The position numbers and the translations under genes were made by a program. Positions 10,568 to 23,200 of a stretch of 64,000 nucleotides of DNA are shown here, piece after piece; the stretch's first letter is position 1; every line of letters begins with the position of its first letter. Origin of the DNA: Macrocystis pyrifera (taxonomy: Eukaryota; Sar; Phaeophyceae; Laminariales; Laminariaceae). A model generated the notes under the pieces. That model made no database searches. It was given only the letters and a program-made list of their open reading frames with translations, and was not told the DNA's origin. The stretch covers positions 11,926,087 to 11,990,086 of the forward strand of contig JASSKH010000024.1 of NCBI GenBank assembly GCA_031763025.1, read 5' to 3'.

Positions 10568-12374
10568 GGTAGACTATTTAAACGCATACTATTAATAGTA
10601 CGACTTATTTGAATTGCGGTATTTACGACCGGTGGGTATGTGCACGTCCTGGCTATCTATAGTGGTTTTCCATGGCAGTACCTCATATTAATCGTGGATT
10701 GGTGCAGTTGTTGTTGCTACTGCTTGCTGCTGCTGTTGCCCCGGCTGTCGTTGCTGCTGTAACAAGTTGTTTGTGTTTCATCAAGCAACGTGAAGAAGAA
10801 AAAAACAACCAAACATTCAAACCAAAGAAATGCGATACTCGTACCTGTCTGTCTGTGAATGCCAGACACTAAAATTGTACCGAACGAATACTCGTTACGA
10901 ATAGGGGGAGAGCTGGACGGACTCCAAACCACTCTGATAAGTCAGAAGCTGCACAATCCGGCGAGGCATAGGAGGCCACACCGCTGTGCTGTTGTTGTGA
11001 CCTGGCAAGGTATACGAGTACGAGTTAACTTGGATCATCATGTACGCGTGCATTATATCACCTGGTCGAGGTGGACCGCTGCTTATTATTGTGCTCGGAG
11101 GCTTCGAAGGAGATACATGGTAGACAGATATTTGTTCGAACTTTTTATGGCAGAGAGTTTGGCCGGCTTTTCAACAACAACAGCAGCAAGCATTTTTTTC
11201 TTGATCTATCGCCTCTTTCACCAGTAGTAGCCTTATTGCTGTATATCACACAGCGTCGCGGTCCCGCTTTTGACCTCTCGCCGCACTGATGATGTCGTTC
11301 TCCTGTCCTCTCGTGTTTCGGTCTCTCTTGTTAATAGGCGGGTTCGAAGGGCGTATTATGATGAGGGAGACGCCTGGCGCCTGGTAAAAAAAAATAGCAA
11401 TGACGGCTTGTGAGAGATCGATGCTGGTGCTGCTGTACATGGATACTGGCTGCGTCGCGACACGATAGTATACGATATTTTTACCCGTACGTGAATACGT
11501 ACCGGCGAATCTTTCACGAATCATGTTCCGATTGTGCACCACCATTGGTCAACTATGTCCCGAAACATAGGTATCGTTTATATATTAATTTTTACTTTAA
11601 GAGTTCCTTATATTTAGGTACAACGTGTGACCACTGCTGGAGGAAACGAACGTTACTCAATTTTTTATGAACTACGTACATCCGTCGACTGGATCTGAAA
11701 ACCAAAGATACGGCGGGTACCTGCAAAAGCAGGGGTAAAAAACACAATAACCTTGGTATCTACGAGTACCACTATACAGTTCATCTTTATACCTTGTACG
11801 TAGTGCTGTGTCTATGGGCTTCAGACTGCTTCACACACGGGGAAAAATAATCGAACTTGCACCATGTACTCGTACCTGTGGTATATGATAATTATAGGTA
11901 CGTGTAATACTAGCAGTTGGGGGTATATAATGAGGCGCAACTTCAGTACCTGCAGTATAGTCATACTTGGGATGCATCATGCTGGGCGAAAACGGATTGC
12001 AGTATCCTGAACCAACACAAGAATGAACATCTACGTACGTACGCGGTCATATGTATGCGTGACGTTTGGGTTGATTATTATTTTAAGAAACCAACAGTGG
12101 TCAGCAGCAAGCAGCAGACGTGGCGGTGGCAACAACAGCCGCAACAATAGCAGCACAGCAGCAGTAGTAGGGCACACGAGGCCAGGGTCAGCGTCGCTAT
12201 ACGCCCGGCTTGTCGGTCTAACCCTTGCACCCTTTGTAAAGTTAACTTACTTGTACACGTACTCGATTTTTGTTGTATGTTTCCCTTCCCACCTCGAAAT
12301 TCGTCATACTAATAGTTTGGGGACGAAAAATCCACAACCTGACACACATACATGTCCAACACAGACAGCTGCTC

Positions 12375-13255
12375 GTAGCAGGTGGCGGGGCCACCACTAT
12401 TACATTATTTGGTAATGGGTGGAAGCTTTTTCACTCGACTTCCAAAACTTCCATTTGGAAGTCAAAAACCTCCAAAACTTTCATTTTGACTTCCAAATGG
12501 AAGTTTCTAACTTCCAAATCGAGATTAGTGATGGAAGTCAAAATGGAAGTTGTGTAAGTCAAAATGGAAATTGTGGAAGTCAAAATGGAAGTCGGGTGGA
12601 CTGGCTTCCAAAACTTCCAAAACTTCCATTTTGACTTCCACAACTTCCATTTTGACTTCCATTCAAAAACTTCCATTTGGAAGTCAAAATGGAGGTTTTG
12701 GAAGTTGAATGGAGAATGGAAGTCGCGTGGTAGGCTCATACCCGACTTCCAAAACTTCCATCTTGTTCCAAATGGAAGTTGTGGAAGTCAAATGGGAGAT
12801 GTGGAAGTCAAAATGGAGGTTTTGGAAAAGTCAAAATGGAAGCACCCAATCAGTTGTAATCAGGCCAAAATATTTGCCGACCTCTCTGGCGCGTGCACTG
12901 GGCGTCCAAATTCGCAATAGAAGATGGCATATAGTCGGTCGCGGGTTTGTTTTCGGTGTCGCCATGGTCAACCAGGATGATAGAGAACTTCCAAAATGGA
13001 AACTTCCATGAACTAAATGGAAGTTTCCACTCGACTTTCGAAACTTCCATTTGAAAGTCAAGAACTTCCAAAACCTTTTTCCTTTGGAAGTAATCCATTT
13101 TGACTTCCACAACTACAACTTCCATTTGGAAGTCAAAAACTTCCATTTTGACTTCCACAATTTCCATTTGGAAGTTGTAAACTTCCGTTTGGAAGTCAAA
13201 ATGGAAGTTTTGGAAGCTTCTCCACTCATTTACCAAATAATGAGGACCGCCTCTG
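12375..13255. repeat. Palindromic array of the CTTCCATTTTGACTTCCA motif with inverted flanks
   Basis: The ~18-bp motif CTTCCA(T/A)(T/A)TTGACTTCCA occurs dozens of times in both orientations, so the single strand can fold on itself at many places. The array is split by a unique ~130-bp spacer (12845-12980). Its outer edges are themselves inverted: CATTATTTGGTAATGGGTGG on the left and its inverse (ATTATTTGGTAAATGAGTGG read on the minus strand) on the right. The WKSKWKFW-type open frames are shadows of the repeat. Confidence 0.85.
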
Positions 13256-13340
13256 CTTCCCACCTCCAAAGTCGGCACAATATTTTGGAGGCGAAAATTA
13301 ATACAAGCTGGCTGGCATTTCCAACAAGAGCTTCTATCTC

Positions 13341-13750
13341 GTAGCAGGTGCCACCACTACTACTATTGCTGTATGCACATCTCCAGCAGGGCTTCTCCTG
13401 ATTCTCCGTCCCCTCATCGGTAGGAGGGTGGGCCTGGCAATACCACCTGCAGCATGTCTTAGGACACGGCCCGAACGTTGCTGTGGACAGGCACATTCTG
13501 CCTACGAGTACATGTTGTCGTGCGTTTCGTTAAGTTGAACTCAAAAAAATAAAACCGTTATGACAGGTGCCACCACACACTACTACTAAGTAACTGCTGT
13601 ACCACATCTATACCAGAGCTTCTTTCTCCTGCTTCTCCGTCCCTTCATCAGTAGTAGCAGGAGGATGGACCTGATAACACCACCTGCAGCATGTCTTCGG
13701 ACACGGCCCGAACGTTGCTGTGGACAGGCACACAGTCTGCCTACGAGTAC
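13341..13750. repeat. Two-copy imperfect tandem repeat, ~185 bp each
   Basis: Copies at about 13341-13512 and 13562-13750 share CAGGTGCCACCAC, TTCTCCGTCCC(C/T)TCATC, CACCTGCAGCATGTCTT and the ACACGGCCCGAACGTTGCTG block, ending in CTGCCTACGAGTA. The start of the motif (GTAGCAGGTG) is also at the left edge of the palindromic array near 12376. On the minus strand the first copy reads as a Cys-rich peptide (CPKTCCRWYC), which may be a remnant of a zinc-binding segment. I cannot name the family. Confidence 0.7.
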
Positions 13751-14045
13751 TGATTGGTGGAGTTGGGTTTCGTTACTGTAGGTAGAACTCCAAAAAACAA
13801 AAAAAAGTTGTTTGATATTTTACCGTTCTGTCGTTTTTTTAAACCATGGCCCAGCCATCTCGCTACACACGTTGCCGCACCTAGCTCGACCAGCTGCGAA
13901 CGACTTACCACCGAACCAGCGTGAGAAGGTTTCTTTTGTGTGTGCGTGGACAGAGTCCGCCGGGACTGGAATTGGTGCCGTGTGTGTTGAGCGCGGTGGT
14001 CAAATGTGGCCTAAAATGTTTTTGAATGTGAAATTGGCCTAAAAA

Positions 14046-14154
14046 CTGCTGTTCTGGCTGCTGTGCTTACTGCTGTGCTGACTGCTGTGCTGAGTGCTGT
14101 TCTGGCTGCTGTTCTGGCTGCTGTGCTGACTGCTGTGCTGACTGCCGTGCTGAC
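14046..14154. repeat. 12-bp tandem repeat (GCTGTGCTGACT type)
   Basis: About nine units alternate between GCTGTGCTGACT and GCTGTTCTGGCT. The repeat ends about 110 bp before the first recognised CTP synthase exon, so it lies in the intron upstream of it or in the 5' flank. Confidence 0.85.
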
Positions 14155-14265
14155 CGTGTGCTCGTATATACCTGGTACCTACCAGTGCCGTCAATGTGAT
14201 TGCACCTCGACCCTCAACATTCCCGCCGGTTTGCACTTGTCTCACTTGTCACACTTGTCTTGCAG

Positions 14266-17200
14266 CCCGACGTGTGTATCATCGAGCTGGGAGGCACGCT
14301 GGGCGACATCGAGAGCATGCCCTTTGTGGAAGGCTTGAGGCAGCTGCAAGGAAGGTGATGCACTCCAAACTAGCTCCATGTACGGGTGCCAAGGCGTAAA
14401 TCTCCATAAGTATTAGTAGTGAATCTGATTATTTTTGTAGGGCATCTTCTCGGAATGTTTGTGGATATTTGGCTGGCAATCCTCAAGTATTACGGATGCG
14501 TATTCAGTCCGTGCCGACAATGGAGGTGGCTCGACCGCTGAGCGAGCTCGTTTGTGGCCGTGCAGATGCAGTTTGTTTTCGGCGTTCCTGGTTGTGATCA
14601 TGTCAAAATGTGATGGTGTGATAATGTCTGTGAAATGTTGAATGCTGCACAAATCGAACAGATACTGTAGACCGTACAGATCATACAGATCATACATATC
14701 CCTGGTTCATCATGTTCGCCGGGTGGGGTCTTCATGATCTGTGTGTCAAAGCTCTTGCGCACATGTTTGCCGGTGGGACCTTCATCCCTCTGGGACAGCA
14801 TCTCATTACGCCAATACAGTACATGATTTGGATGACCTGGAGTAGACGATCTGGATCGTGATATGTAGATGACCTACAGTAGACGATCTGGATCGTTGAT
14901 CTGCAGATGACCTATTGTAGATGATCTAGATCGTGATCTGTGGATGACCTTGAGAATACGATCTAGACCGTGATCTGTAGCATGACGTATTGTAGATGAT
15001 CTAGATCGTCATCTGTAGATGGCCTCAAGCAGACGATCTGGATCGTTGATTTGTAGATGACCTATTGTAGATGATCTGGATCGTGATCTGTAGATGACCT
15101 ATTGTAGATTATGATCTGTAGATGACCTTCAGTATACAATGTAAATCGTGGTCTGTAGATAGCCTACAGTAGATGATCTAGATCGTGATCTGTAGATAAT
15201 CTGTGTTAGTAGATTATCAAGATCGTGATATGTACGAGATGACCTACAGTAGATGCTTTATTTCGTGATCTGTAGATGACCTACAGTAGATGATCTAGAT
15301 CGTGATCTGTAGATGACCTACAGTAGGCGATTTCGATTTCGATCGTGATCTGTCCGATATGCGAAATGGTTCAAATATTTCAAAACAGGATACTTGGCGC
15401 TGCCACCCTTGTGGTGCACTGGATTCATTTGTTTCTATTTGCCCAAACGACATTTCAGGGAAGAGTTTGAAGGAAAAGCGACGTACAAATTATACATGCT
15501 TGGTGTGTGTCCGTCCGACTCTTGTGCCGCAGGGTGGGTTACAAGAATTGCTGTTTCGTACATGTCGCCCTCGTGCCGGAGATGGGGTCGCCTGGGGAGC
15601 AAAAAACCAAACCTACACAGCATTCCGTCAAGCAGATGCGGGCCCTCGGTGAGAAAGTAGCAACAATGGTGCCTCCGGCTCTGTTTGTAGCTGCTGGTGC
15701 CTCTTGCTCCAGTATTTGCCAGGCAGTGTCCACGTAGTGCTATCGTATGGTTATTTTGTTTCTAAATTGTTTTTGTATGCCTGGCTTTATGTTTCTGTAA
15801 TCACTCATTCTCTCGTAGTCTCGTGTTGTGTGCCACTTCGCGTATAGGGAAAGCTAGGCGCGAGAAGCCATGCTTCCACGGAAGTCAAGCCAACGAACGG
15901 GCACTAGCCCTGGTGGCTTTTTTGGTCCAGGGGAGGCCGCGTGAGTGCTTTGGTTATGGGGTACGATTGTTGATATAGGGGAATGGAATTTGCGCATCAA
16001 ACCTCTCGCGTCCATACGGGCCGCGCTCGCCACAGTCGAGAGAACGTGCGTATTGCTAGTGCTTGTGAGCACAGTTCGACGCGAACCAACGAATGTTGGG
16101 AGCATTGGGCTCAATACGCAATGCGCCACAAACAACCGAGAGAGGAGCTGGGGGTGCTCGGGGTGAAGGAGGCCTCCCACGTTCGCGAGATTGGGGGCGG
16201 GGCGGCGCCGACAAGATGCCGCGCTGCTGTAGCGTTGTTCTCCTATCCCTAACCCTAAGCCTAAGCAGACAGCCAATACTGGAAGAACGTGTCCGAAAGC
16301 CTGTTTTTCACGCGCTTGCTTTCAATGCCCTCCACACTTGTGCCTGCTTGTGCTCTTTGCCGGCTACTTTTTTTTCAATGTATTGTGCATGGTCAACTGG
16401 TAACGCAGCGTACAAATCGTTGTTAGTGGTCTGGATTGGGACTCTCACTTTTTGGTGGCAGAGTCGTGTCGTTTTTACCAAGGAAGGCTTGGCAACTGCA
16501 CCGTTTGGTTCGAGTCTGACGGGTGTATTCATTGGCGACAAATGGCCGATGCCACTGCTTCCGTCCTAGCAATGCACAAAACTTCTTCCGTGTTTGTGGG
16601 TGAGCTCGCGCAAGTCCCACACTACCCGGAAGAGATGACTCTCCAGGGTGGCTATCTCCACCGCACCTGCTCCTCTCGGGGGTCAGGTCGGGTCAACGTG
16701 CCCAGACTCCAGGGGTAACAGCAGCGTGTTCTGATGTTGCAACGGGAGCTATGGGCTAAATTGACACACGACACGAAATTGGAACGTGAAAGTGTGGTGA
16801 GCTTACGCTTTATCTTTACCAATCCGCCGGAGGATAAAAAATAACAAAATAAAAAAAATCATCGACTATGCTGGGCCCAGCCTGCCTGCGCCATACCACT
16901 ATCCGTGCATACGGTGCGCTTGTGTGCGAGTTCTTGTGGGTGTGTTGGTGATGGCTGCTTTTTTCGCTTGTGCCCGTTTCCTGGGGATAGCGTGTGTTGA
17001 CGACGCGCACACCTTCAACGCGGCAGGCACAACAAACATTGCGCCACTTTCAGCAAAAATCCACTGATACGCCTCTGTCTCCTTTTGTTGTATTTTGTGG
17101 TTTCACCGAACGAAAGGCTGAAAGCGACAAGGGTCCGTATTCGACAGTCCTCACTCCCTCTCTGCCAATTCCGCTCGCGTTCCTCTACAGGCTTGGCGCC

Positions 17201-20200
17201 GGACTTTATCATGTGCAGGGGCCAGCGACCTATCGTGGAGGGGGCCAGGGACAAACTGTCCATGTTTTGTCAGGTACGCATAATTCCAGGACTTTTTTCT
17301 GGTTTTCTCGGCTTGTTTGCCGGTGCCTTCCGCCCGTTTATTGGCAACGTCGTCCTTCCATCAGTGTCCATCAATGCGTAGTTCTGACCAGGAGAATGGT
17401 AGAACGTGTACGTCCCCGTTCCTGATTCTCTGGTTCGATCGAGTGCTGCTGTTGCATTTAAATAAGCCGTTTGCCCCTGTTGGTCTGGCATGTGCAGGTG
17501 CCCCCGGAGAGAGTGGTGTCCGTCCATGACGTGTCCAACGTTTACCACGTCCCTCTGCTGCTACTGGAGCAAAGTGAGTTTTCCGTGAGCTATTACGGGG
17601 GACCATAGTAAATTGGACCAAATATTGTTAGTAAAAATAGGTAAATATATAGGTTTTTGTGTATAGCGTAGGTCCTATTAACTATGGACCCCCGTAATGG
17701 TGCAAAAATCATTCCCTTGTTGTACTGTGATAAGTCAGTACAAAACAACTTTGGCGTGGAAGCACGACGCGTCTATTTAGTAGTACTGACCGCCTCTTTG
17801 TGCAGCAAGAGGTACATATGCAAGATTGTCACCGTTGCGAATACAGCTTGCCCTAACCTTGTAGCTCTTCGCAAAAATGGCATCGCGCTTTGTTTTGTGT
17901 ACCCGAGGCAATAACAGCAAAATGATAATCAACTTAGCAACACACACCCCTGGTCAACCCCCGCGCCTAGCACACGCGGAATACTTTCTGTTTTACTTGT
18001 TTTTTCACCCGAAGCCTCAACCGTACAATGGTGCACTTAGGGTTGCCTGCTCGCTCCTCTGCCCAAAGCGTCAACCATACTATATTGCCAACCAGCTACA
18101 TATTCAACGTTTGTTTTCCTTGCCCAGCCTCATGAAGGCAAACTTTTGTTTACGTCCTTTGCGCCACTTGTTGAGCTTCGCCTTTTTCTTCTTTGCATCT
18201 GCGATTACATCGTTTAGATTTCGCTGCCCTGCTAGCGCAGCGGCTGAGGATGGGACCTAGACACTCTCCTGAAGAGGCCGCCGAGGCAACCCCCGTCCGC
18301 CTTCACAAGGCGAGCTTGGAGCGATGGGAGGACCTGGCCAATACGCACGACGACGGTACGTACCATGTTCCAGCACGAAAACTATGTTTATTTCTGATAC
18401 TACTGTAGTATTTGTCAGCGAGCGCTCAGGTACCTTGCATGTCTACAAAATGGGCACCATTTCTATTGCGCGCTAAACGTCCTGGTATTTTAGATTGTCA
18501 CCCGCTTTTGCGTACCGGCTTTACTTGCCTATTATTTCAGTAGCAGTATTTGTTTATTCCATTCACTGGTTTCTAAGATGTCTTGGCTGAGAGGCGTATT
18601 CGTGTCCGCCAGTGTCGGGTTCCAATGGCGGCGTGTCTTTTTCCTCGTCCACAGCCCCGGGTAAGCCAAGAAATACACAGGTGTATCCCACCGACCTGCT
18701 TCTCGTGCTGCAAAGGAACCGTGCCCCTCACATCTGACGTAGCGATCAACACCTCAATACCGTTACCGGCTAACTACAGTTTCGGACGAAGCGGTGATCG
18801 GGTTAGTGGGCAAGTTCACGGAGTTGCACGACACGTACCTGAGCGTGGTGAAGGCCTTGCTGCACGCCTCTTTGCAGTGCAAGGGACGGCTCACCGTCAA
18901 GTGGATCGACAGCTCCGCCCTGGACGCGACGAAGCAGCATAAGGTACACAATACAATATTCCGTTGTTTTTCTCAGGTTGGCCAAGTCAAACTATAGCCC
19001 AATTTGTAGCTGTGTACACCATCGTCAAGACTGGTGTTGACGTACCGGGTGAGCTCTAATTGGCAACCTGCGCAGAGGTTACGTCGGTACTTTCCCGCTG
19101 TTTTCGGAAATTTTTGACAAAGGCGTGAAAAGTAGGCGAGTGAAGGTATGCCCGGACTCTCCCGCACCCAGGCAGTGATGAATCTCCGCTGGCGGATGCC
19201 AAGTTGGAGACATAGTGTGTGTGTGTGTGTGTGTTCTTCACATTAAACCGTTCTTCTACTCGTCGACATCCAGCAAGCCCAGTGTCCGTGCTGATTCTTC
19301 ACCCTAGAAAGAAACGAGCTCCGTGGTCACAGACTACGACACAGAGATAATACACCGTGATGCATTAATAGCCTACGTAATACCATGCCTTCGCGCTAGG
19401 TGCGGCCGACACAACATACATACATACGCCAGCAACCAAAATACACCATAAAGAAAGAGAAGCAACCAAGAAACCAAACCGAAAAAGCACAAGAAAAAGA
19501 AAAAGAAAAGGGGAAGAATCCCAAATAAATAAATAAAATGGGAAGCCAAAGCTCAGACACATACATACTTACCCCGAGCATGAGCCAAAAGAGACGTGCA
19601 AGGGGAAAGACACGAGAAGGAAAAAGGGGACTATGCATCCCGGTGAACACTTAACTAAGTAAAAAGAGCAATAGTGAGTGGGCCAAAATACGCTCGTCAC
19701 CCACCCACTATGTAGTACTTCTTTCATAAGGATAAGAAGGGAAGAAATCAAAATGCATACCGAACGGCCGCAGCAGTTGGCGGTACGAGTAGCAAAGAAA
19801 AGTCCAACCTATTAGTCGGCCTGGTACCTTGCTACCCTATCTGCGGTCTCTCTGCTACTCTCTTCTACCGCGGTTTCCCTTCTACTCCTCCTGTTCCCCC
19901 CCCTGCCCCGATACACTTGTACGGTGTTCCCTCTACCCCTCCTGCTGTTACCCCTCCCCCCATTCCCTCTAACACTACCTGCAGCGGATGCACGGCGCTG
20001 TCTACTCAGCTTTGCCTCAGCCTCGTGCCACCTGCCCATGAACTGTTCAGCTGCTTCGAGGATTCCCCGGTACCACTTTCCCGTCTGTTTTGCTGCAGTG
20101 GGCCACAGTGCGGCCCCAACTCCAAAGACTAAGGGGGAGTCTTCCGTTGATCCCTCGGTGGCTTTGAACACTCTAAGGTCCTCAGCAATTGCCCTAGGCT

Positions 20201-23200
20201 AAGTCTTGGGCTGCCCGCCTGGTTTCGGGCTCCCCCCACCAGCGATCGTCCCGAACATCAACCGACTGGGCAATCGCCCCTCGTGTTGCCGCACCACAGC
20301 CCCCGCAAAGAAGAGTCGCCGTTTACGGATGGTCGTTTCGATACTTTCGCATCGTGTTATCCTGAGCGCCTTCGCATACGAGAGGGTGGTGTGGTCGGTG
20401 CGTAGTCGGCGCTGGAAACCAATGACTCGCAGAAGGACTTCGTGGTGGGCTGATCGAAGCTTGGCGAAGTGGTCCGCATTGAGGGTCCACGTCACGCAAC
20501 CATACAGCAAGGTCTCAATCACCTCGGCCTTCAGCATCCGGACTTTCAGATTAAGCGGTGCGTTCGTCCTATCGTACAGTTCCGGACCATACCGTTAGAG
20601 GCATGCCCGCATCAGACGGATTCGTCGCTCGATTTCGAAGGAGAGGTCAGCGTTCTCGTGGATAATGCCTCCTAGGTACAAAAACTGGGTCGTCTGTTTA
20701 TGCGTTTGGCCTGCAGCTTCGATCGCGAGCGGTGAGGTGGTAAACATAGGGAAAATGGTGTATGTTTCACGTAAGTATAGGAGTTGGTATCGTGTGGGAT
20801 GCATGCCCAAGTACAGGGTAGATGCCCTAAAACACTTACCAGCACCAGGTATTATTTGTCACAACCATGCCTCGCCAAGATGCCTCTCCATCTGCGATGT
20901 AATTCCAACAATAATCGGTGGTCAGGTGAATAACTAACCCTACGTTTATGGAATGTTCTTAGAAGGGCAAAAGCCAAAAACGGGTATACCTGTTCCATTC
21001 GAGTCAAAAACGGATACGTACTGAAACCAAGTCTAAAACACACGCCACAGGCGGTGTTTTTGGCCATCATCAATCACAACGTACGTGATTGTGTGTGTTT
21101 TGCGCCTCAACAGGGACCGTGCGACCTCCAAAATATTAATGATTTCTGTGTTATGATGTTTTCGCGATCGCATTGATTCGTGCGGTATAGTAGCCTCATC
21201 GTCAGCATACGAACAAAACTAATATCGGGCGTAATTTGAGGCTGACCTGCTCGCTATCCATACCATTTCAGCAAGCATGAGCAGTATATAAACGGGAAGA
21301 CACCTCGTGGGCCAGAGCAAGAGTACTTCTTTTTTGGCGTCCTCCTCCCGTTGCCCAGCATCTATGGTCAAACAACCACGGTCATGCATGATATCGAGTA
21401 CATCCCCCGCGTTGCCGAACTTTGGAGCCTCGCTCGTCCTCGAAAAACCGTATGCACACAGGGGCATGAAGTTTGTTTACCGCACTAAAAACTGAGCCCA
21501 CCTCGACGCGGGGTGGCGCAGACGAACTGCCATCTGTGTGCATCGTGCTGCATACCTTGTAGGAGATGCTCGTCTGTCAATGTGGTTGGTTGTGGTGTGA
21601 TGCTTTTTTTGTGTAAGGGGTGTAGGGGGTCGTCGTGGTGTGATGAGTGTGGTGATGTGTTGGTGTAAGAGGTATAGGGGGAACGGTGCGTGGTCTCTGA
21701 TTGGCTCCAAATTAGGCAAACCCAGCTGAAAGCTAGGCAAAATAGACAAATCAAGGTGTACCTGACCCATTTCAAGCCGAAAGCTGGTACGGTGTGAGGC
21801 CGGCCAATCGCAGGGATCCTGTCGTGTGATCGTTTCTTGTTTTTTTGTGTCTACCTGCTGTTGGTCCAACAATGGACCATATATACTTCCATATATACTT
21901 GTTTTTGGCTGAAACCCTTCTTAAAAAGGTCGCTCTCGGCGCAGGCTAGGTCATGGTTTCGAACGCACAACGTGTGTGCACACAGCGATCTATCCATGCA
22001 CTGAAGGCACCTAAACGTTGAAGCGCTTCCAAATCTGATGTGTAGCGCAGCCTAGCGTTGACATCTTTGCATGATTGTACTCGTACTCGAAATTGCGTTG
22101 GAGTTATCCTTGTTGTTGCCGTGCTTTACGGTCGTTAGGGTTAGGGTTTAGGGTTGGGGTTAGGCCGAATACATAGCCCGTACGACTCACGTTCCCGGTT
22201 CTTTGAGATCATTTTTTTCCGGCATGTTTCGCACGACATGTTGCGCCATTGACGTTGCAACAATGCGAAGATTCAGCAGTATTATCTCGATTTGGGGCCA
22301 ATCGCAGCAGGAAAGCTTTCAGACCCAGAATATTTATGGAAATACGCTGCTAGGAGTATTTGCCTTGTTCAAACGTAAAACGCGCGAAAAATGCGAATAG
22401 AGCTGACTAGCCCGATTTTGGGCCTGCCAGCTGTTTCCTGCAGAGGACGAACATGCCAACGCCGTTCGTAAATGAACGCAAACACGATGTGATCGTTGAT
22501 GTGTTCGTTGGGTTGGGGGTATGCTGTTGTCAGTTTGCCTCAGCCTATTTGGTTTGGCTGCCGTACTTGAAAACTATGACAGCTATTGATCCCAAAGTTT
22601 CGTTTTGGCGTACGTGCTGTCTCGTTCTTTCGTTCCGTGCCAAACAGGACCTTTCAAAGCACAAGAAGGCGTGGGAAGAGCTTCGAGCTTGCCACGGAAT
22701 TCTAGTGCCCGGCGGCTTCGGATCCAGAGGCTTGGAGGGAAAAATTCAGGCCATCAAATACGCAAGGTTCGGCTCCTTACGTCGACTTCTTGAAACATGC
22801 CCGTCACTGGAGATATAAGCTTTTGGACCGTTTGAGGGTCGTTGTTATGGTGCTCATTGCTGCTAGTTGCTATTGGGGACTCTAATGTCGGAAGATGCGC
22901 CTATTAATATTAATAGTGGACTCGACAAACATTTGTAGGTAACTGTTTCGCGAGACACGCCTAAGGACAATGCGCTCAACCTTTGTGATACACGGCACAT
23001 GATAGGCTAGCGCCCGCCCCCCCCCCCCCCCTTCCTCGAAAACAACACGCGTGCTTCCTTGCAGGCAGAAACGACATTTCTGTGTTCGCTGATGACGCTG
23101 GTGGGGTAGTGCCGGGTTAACGCGAGCAGCACCTCGGGGCCAATGCGGCGCGCAGCTTTCTTGCCCGCCTTTCGTTCTTTGTCGTCGCTTGCATCGGCCG

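Larger units (their letters stand above)
8720..14265. other. Repeat-rich stretch before the first recognised CTP synthase exon
   Basis: I searched here for the missing CTP synthase N-terminal exons (the GLGKG, DPYLN.DAGT, EHGEVFVLDDGGE and TTGKIYQ-type motifs) and found none. The stretch instead carries the dispersed GATC-rich repeat (9170-9290), a foldback element (10051-10567), a CTG/GTT-rich patch (10700-10770), a long palindromic array (12375-13255), a two-copy repeat (13341-13750) and a 12-bp tandem repeat (14046-14154). Confidence 0.5.

Noticed and set aside
10672-10872. Frame starting MAVPHINRGLV, reminiscent of the CTP synthase VVPHIT block
   Set aside because: Only four residues match, no correct splice context, and it runs into a CTG-type repeat.
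12419-13278. Open frames rich in W, K, F and S on both strands
   Set aside because: Direct translation of the CTTCCATTTTGACTTCCA array; the same peptide appears on both strands.
14831-15356. CRISPR-like regular array
   Set aside because: Units are contiguous and variable in length with no distinct spacers; it is a minisatellite in a eukaryotic intron.
21219-21467. Minus-strand 82-codon frame
   Set aside because: Its middle is an inverted copy of the G-rich ATGCATGGCCGTAGTCGTAT repeat, so it is repeat-derived.
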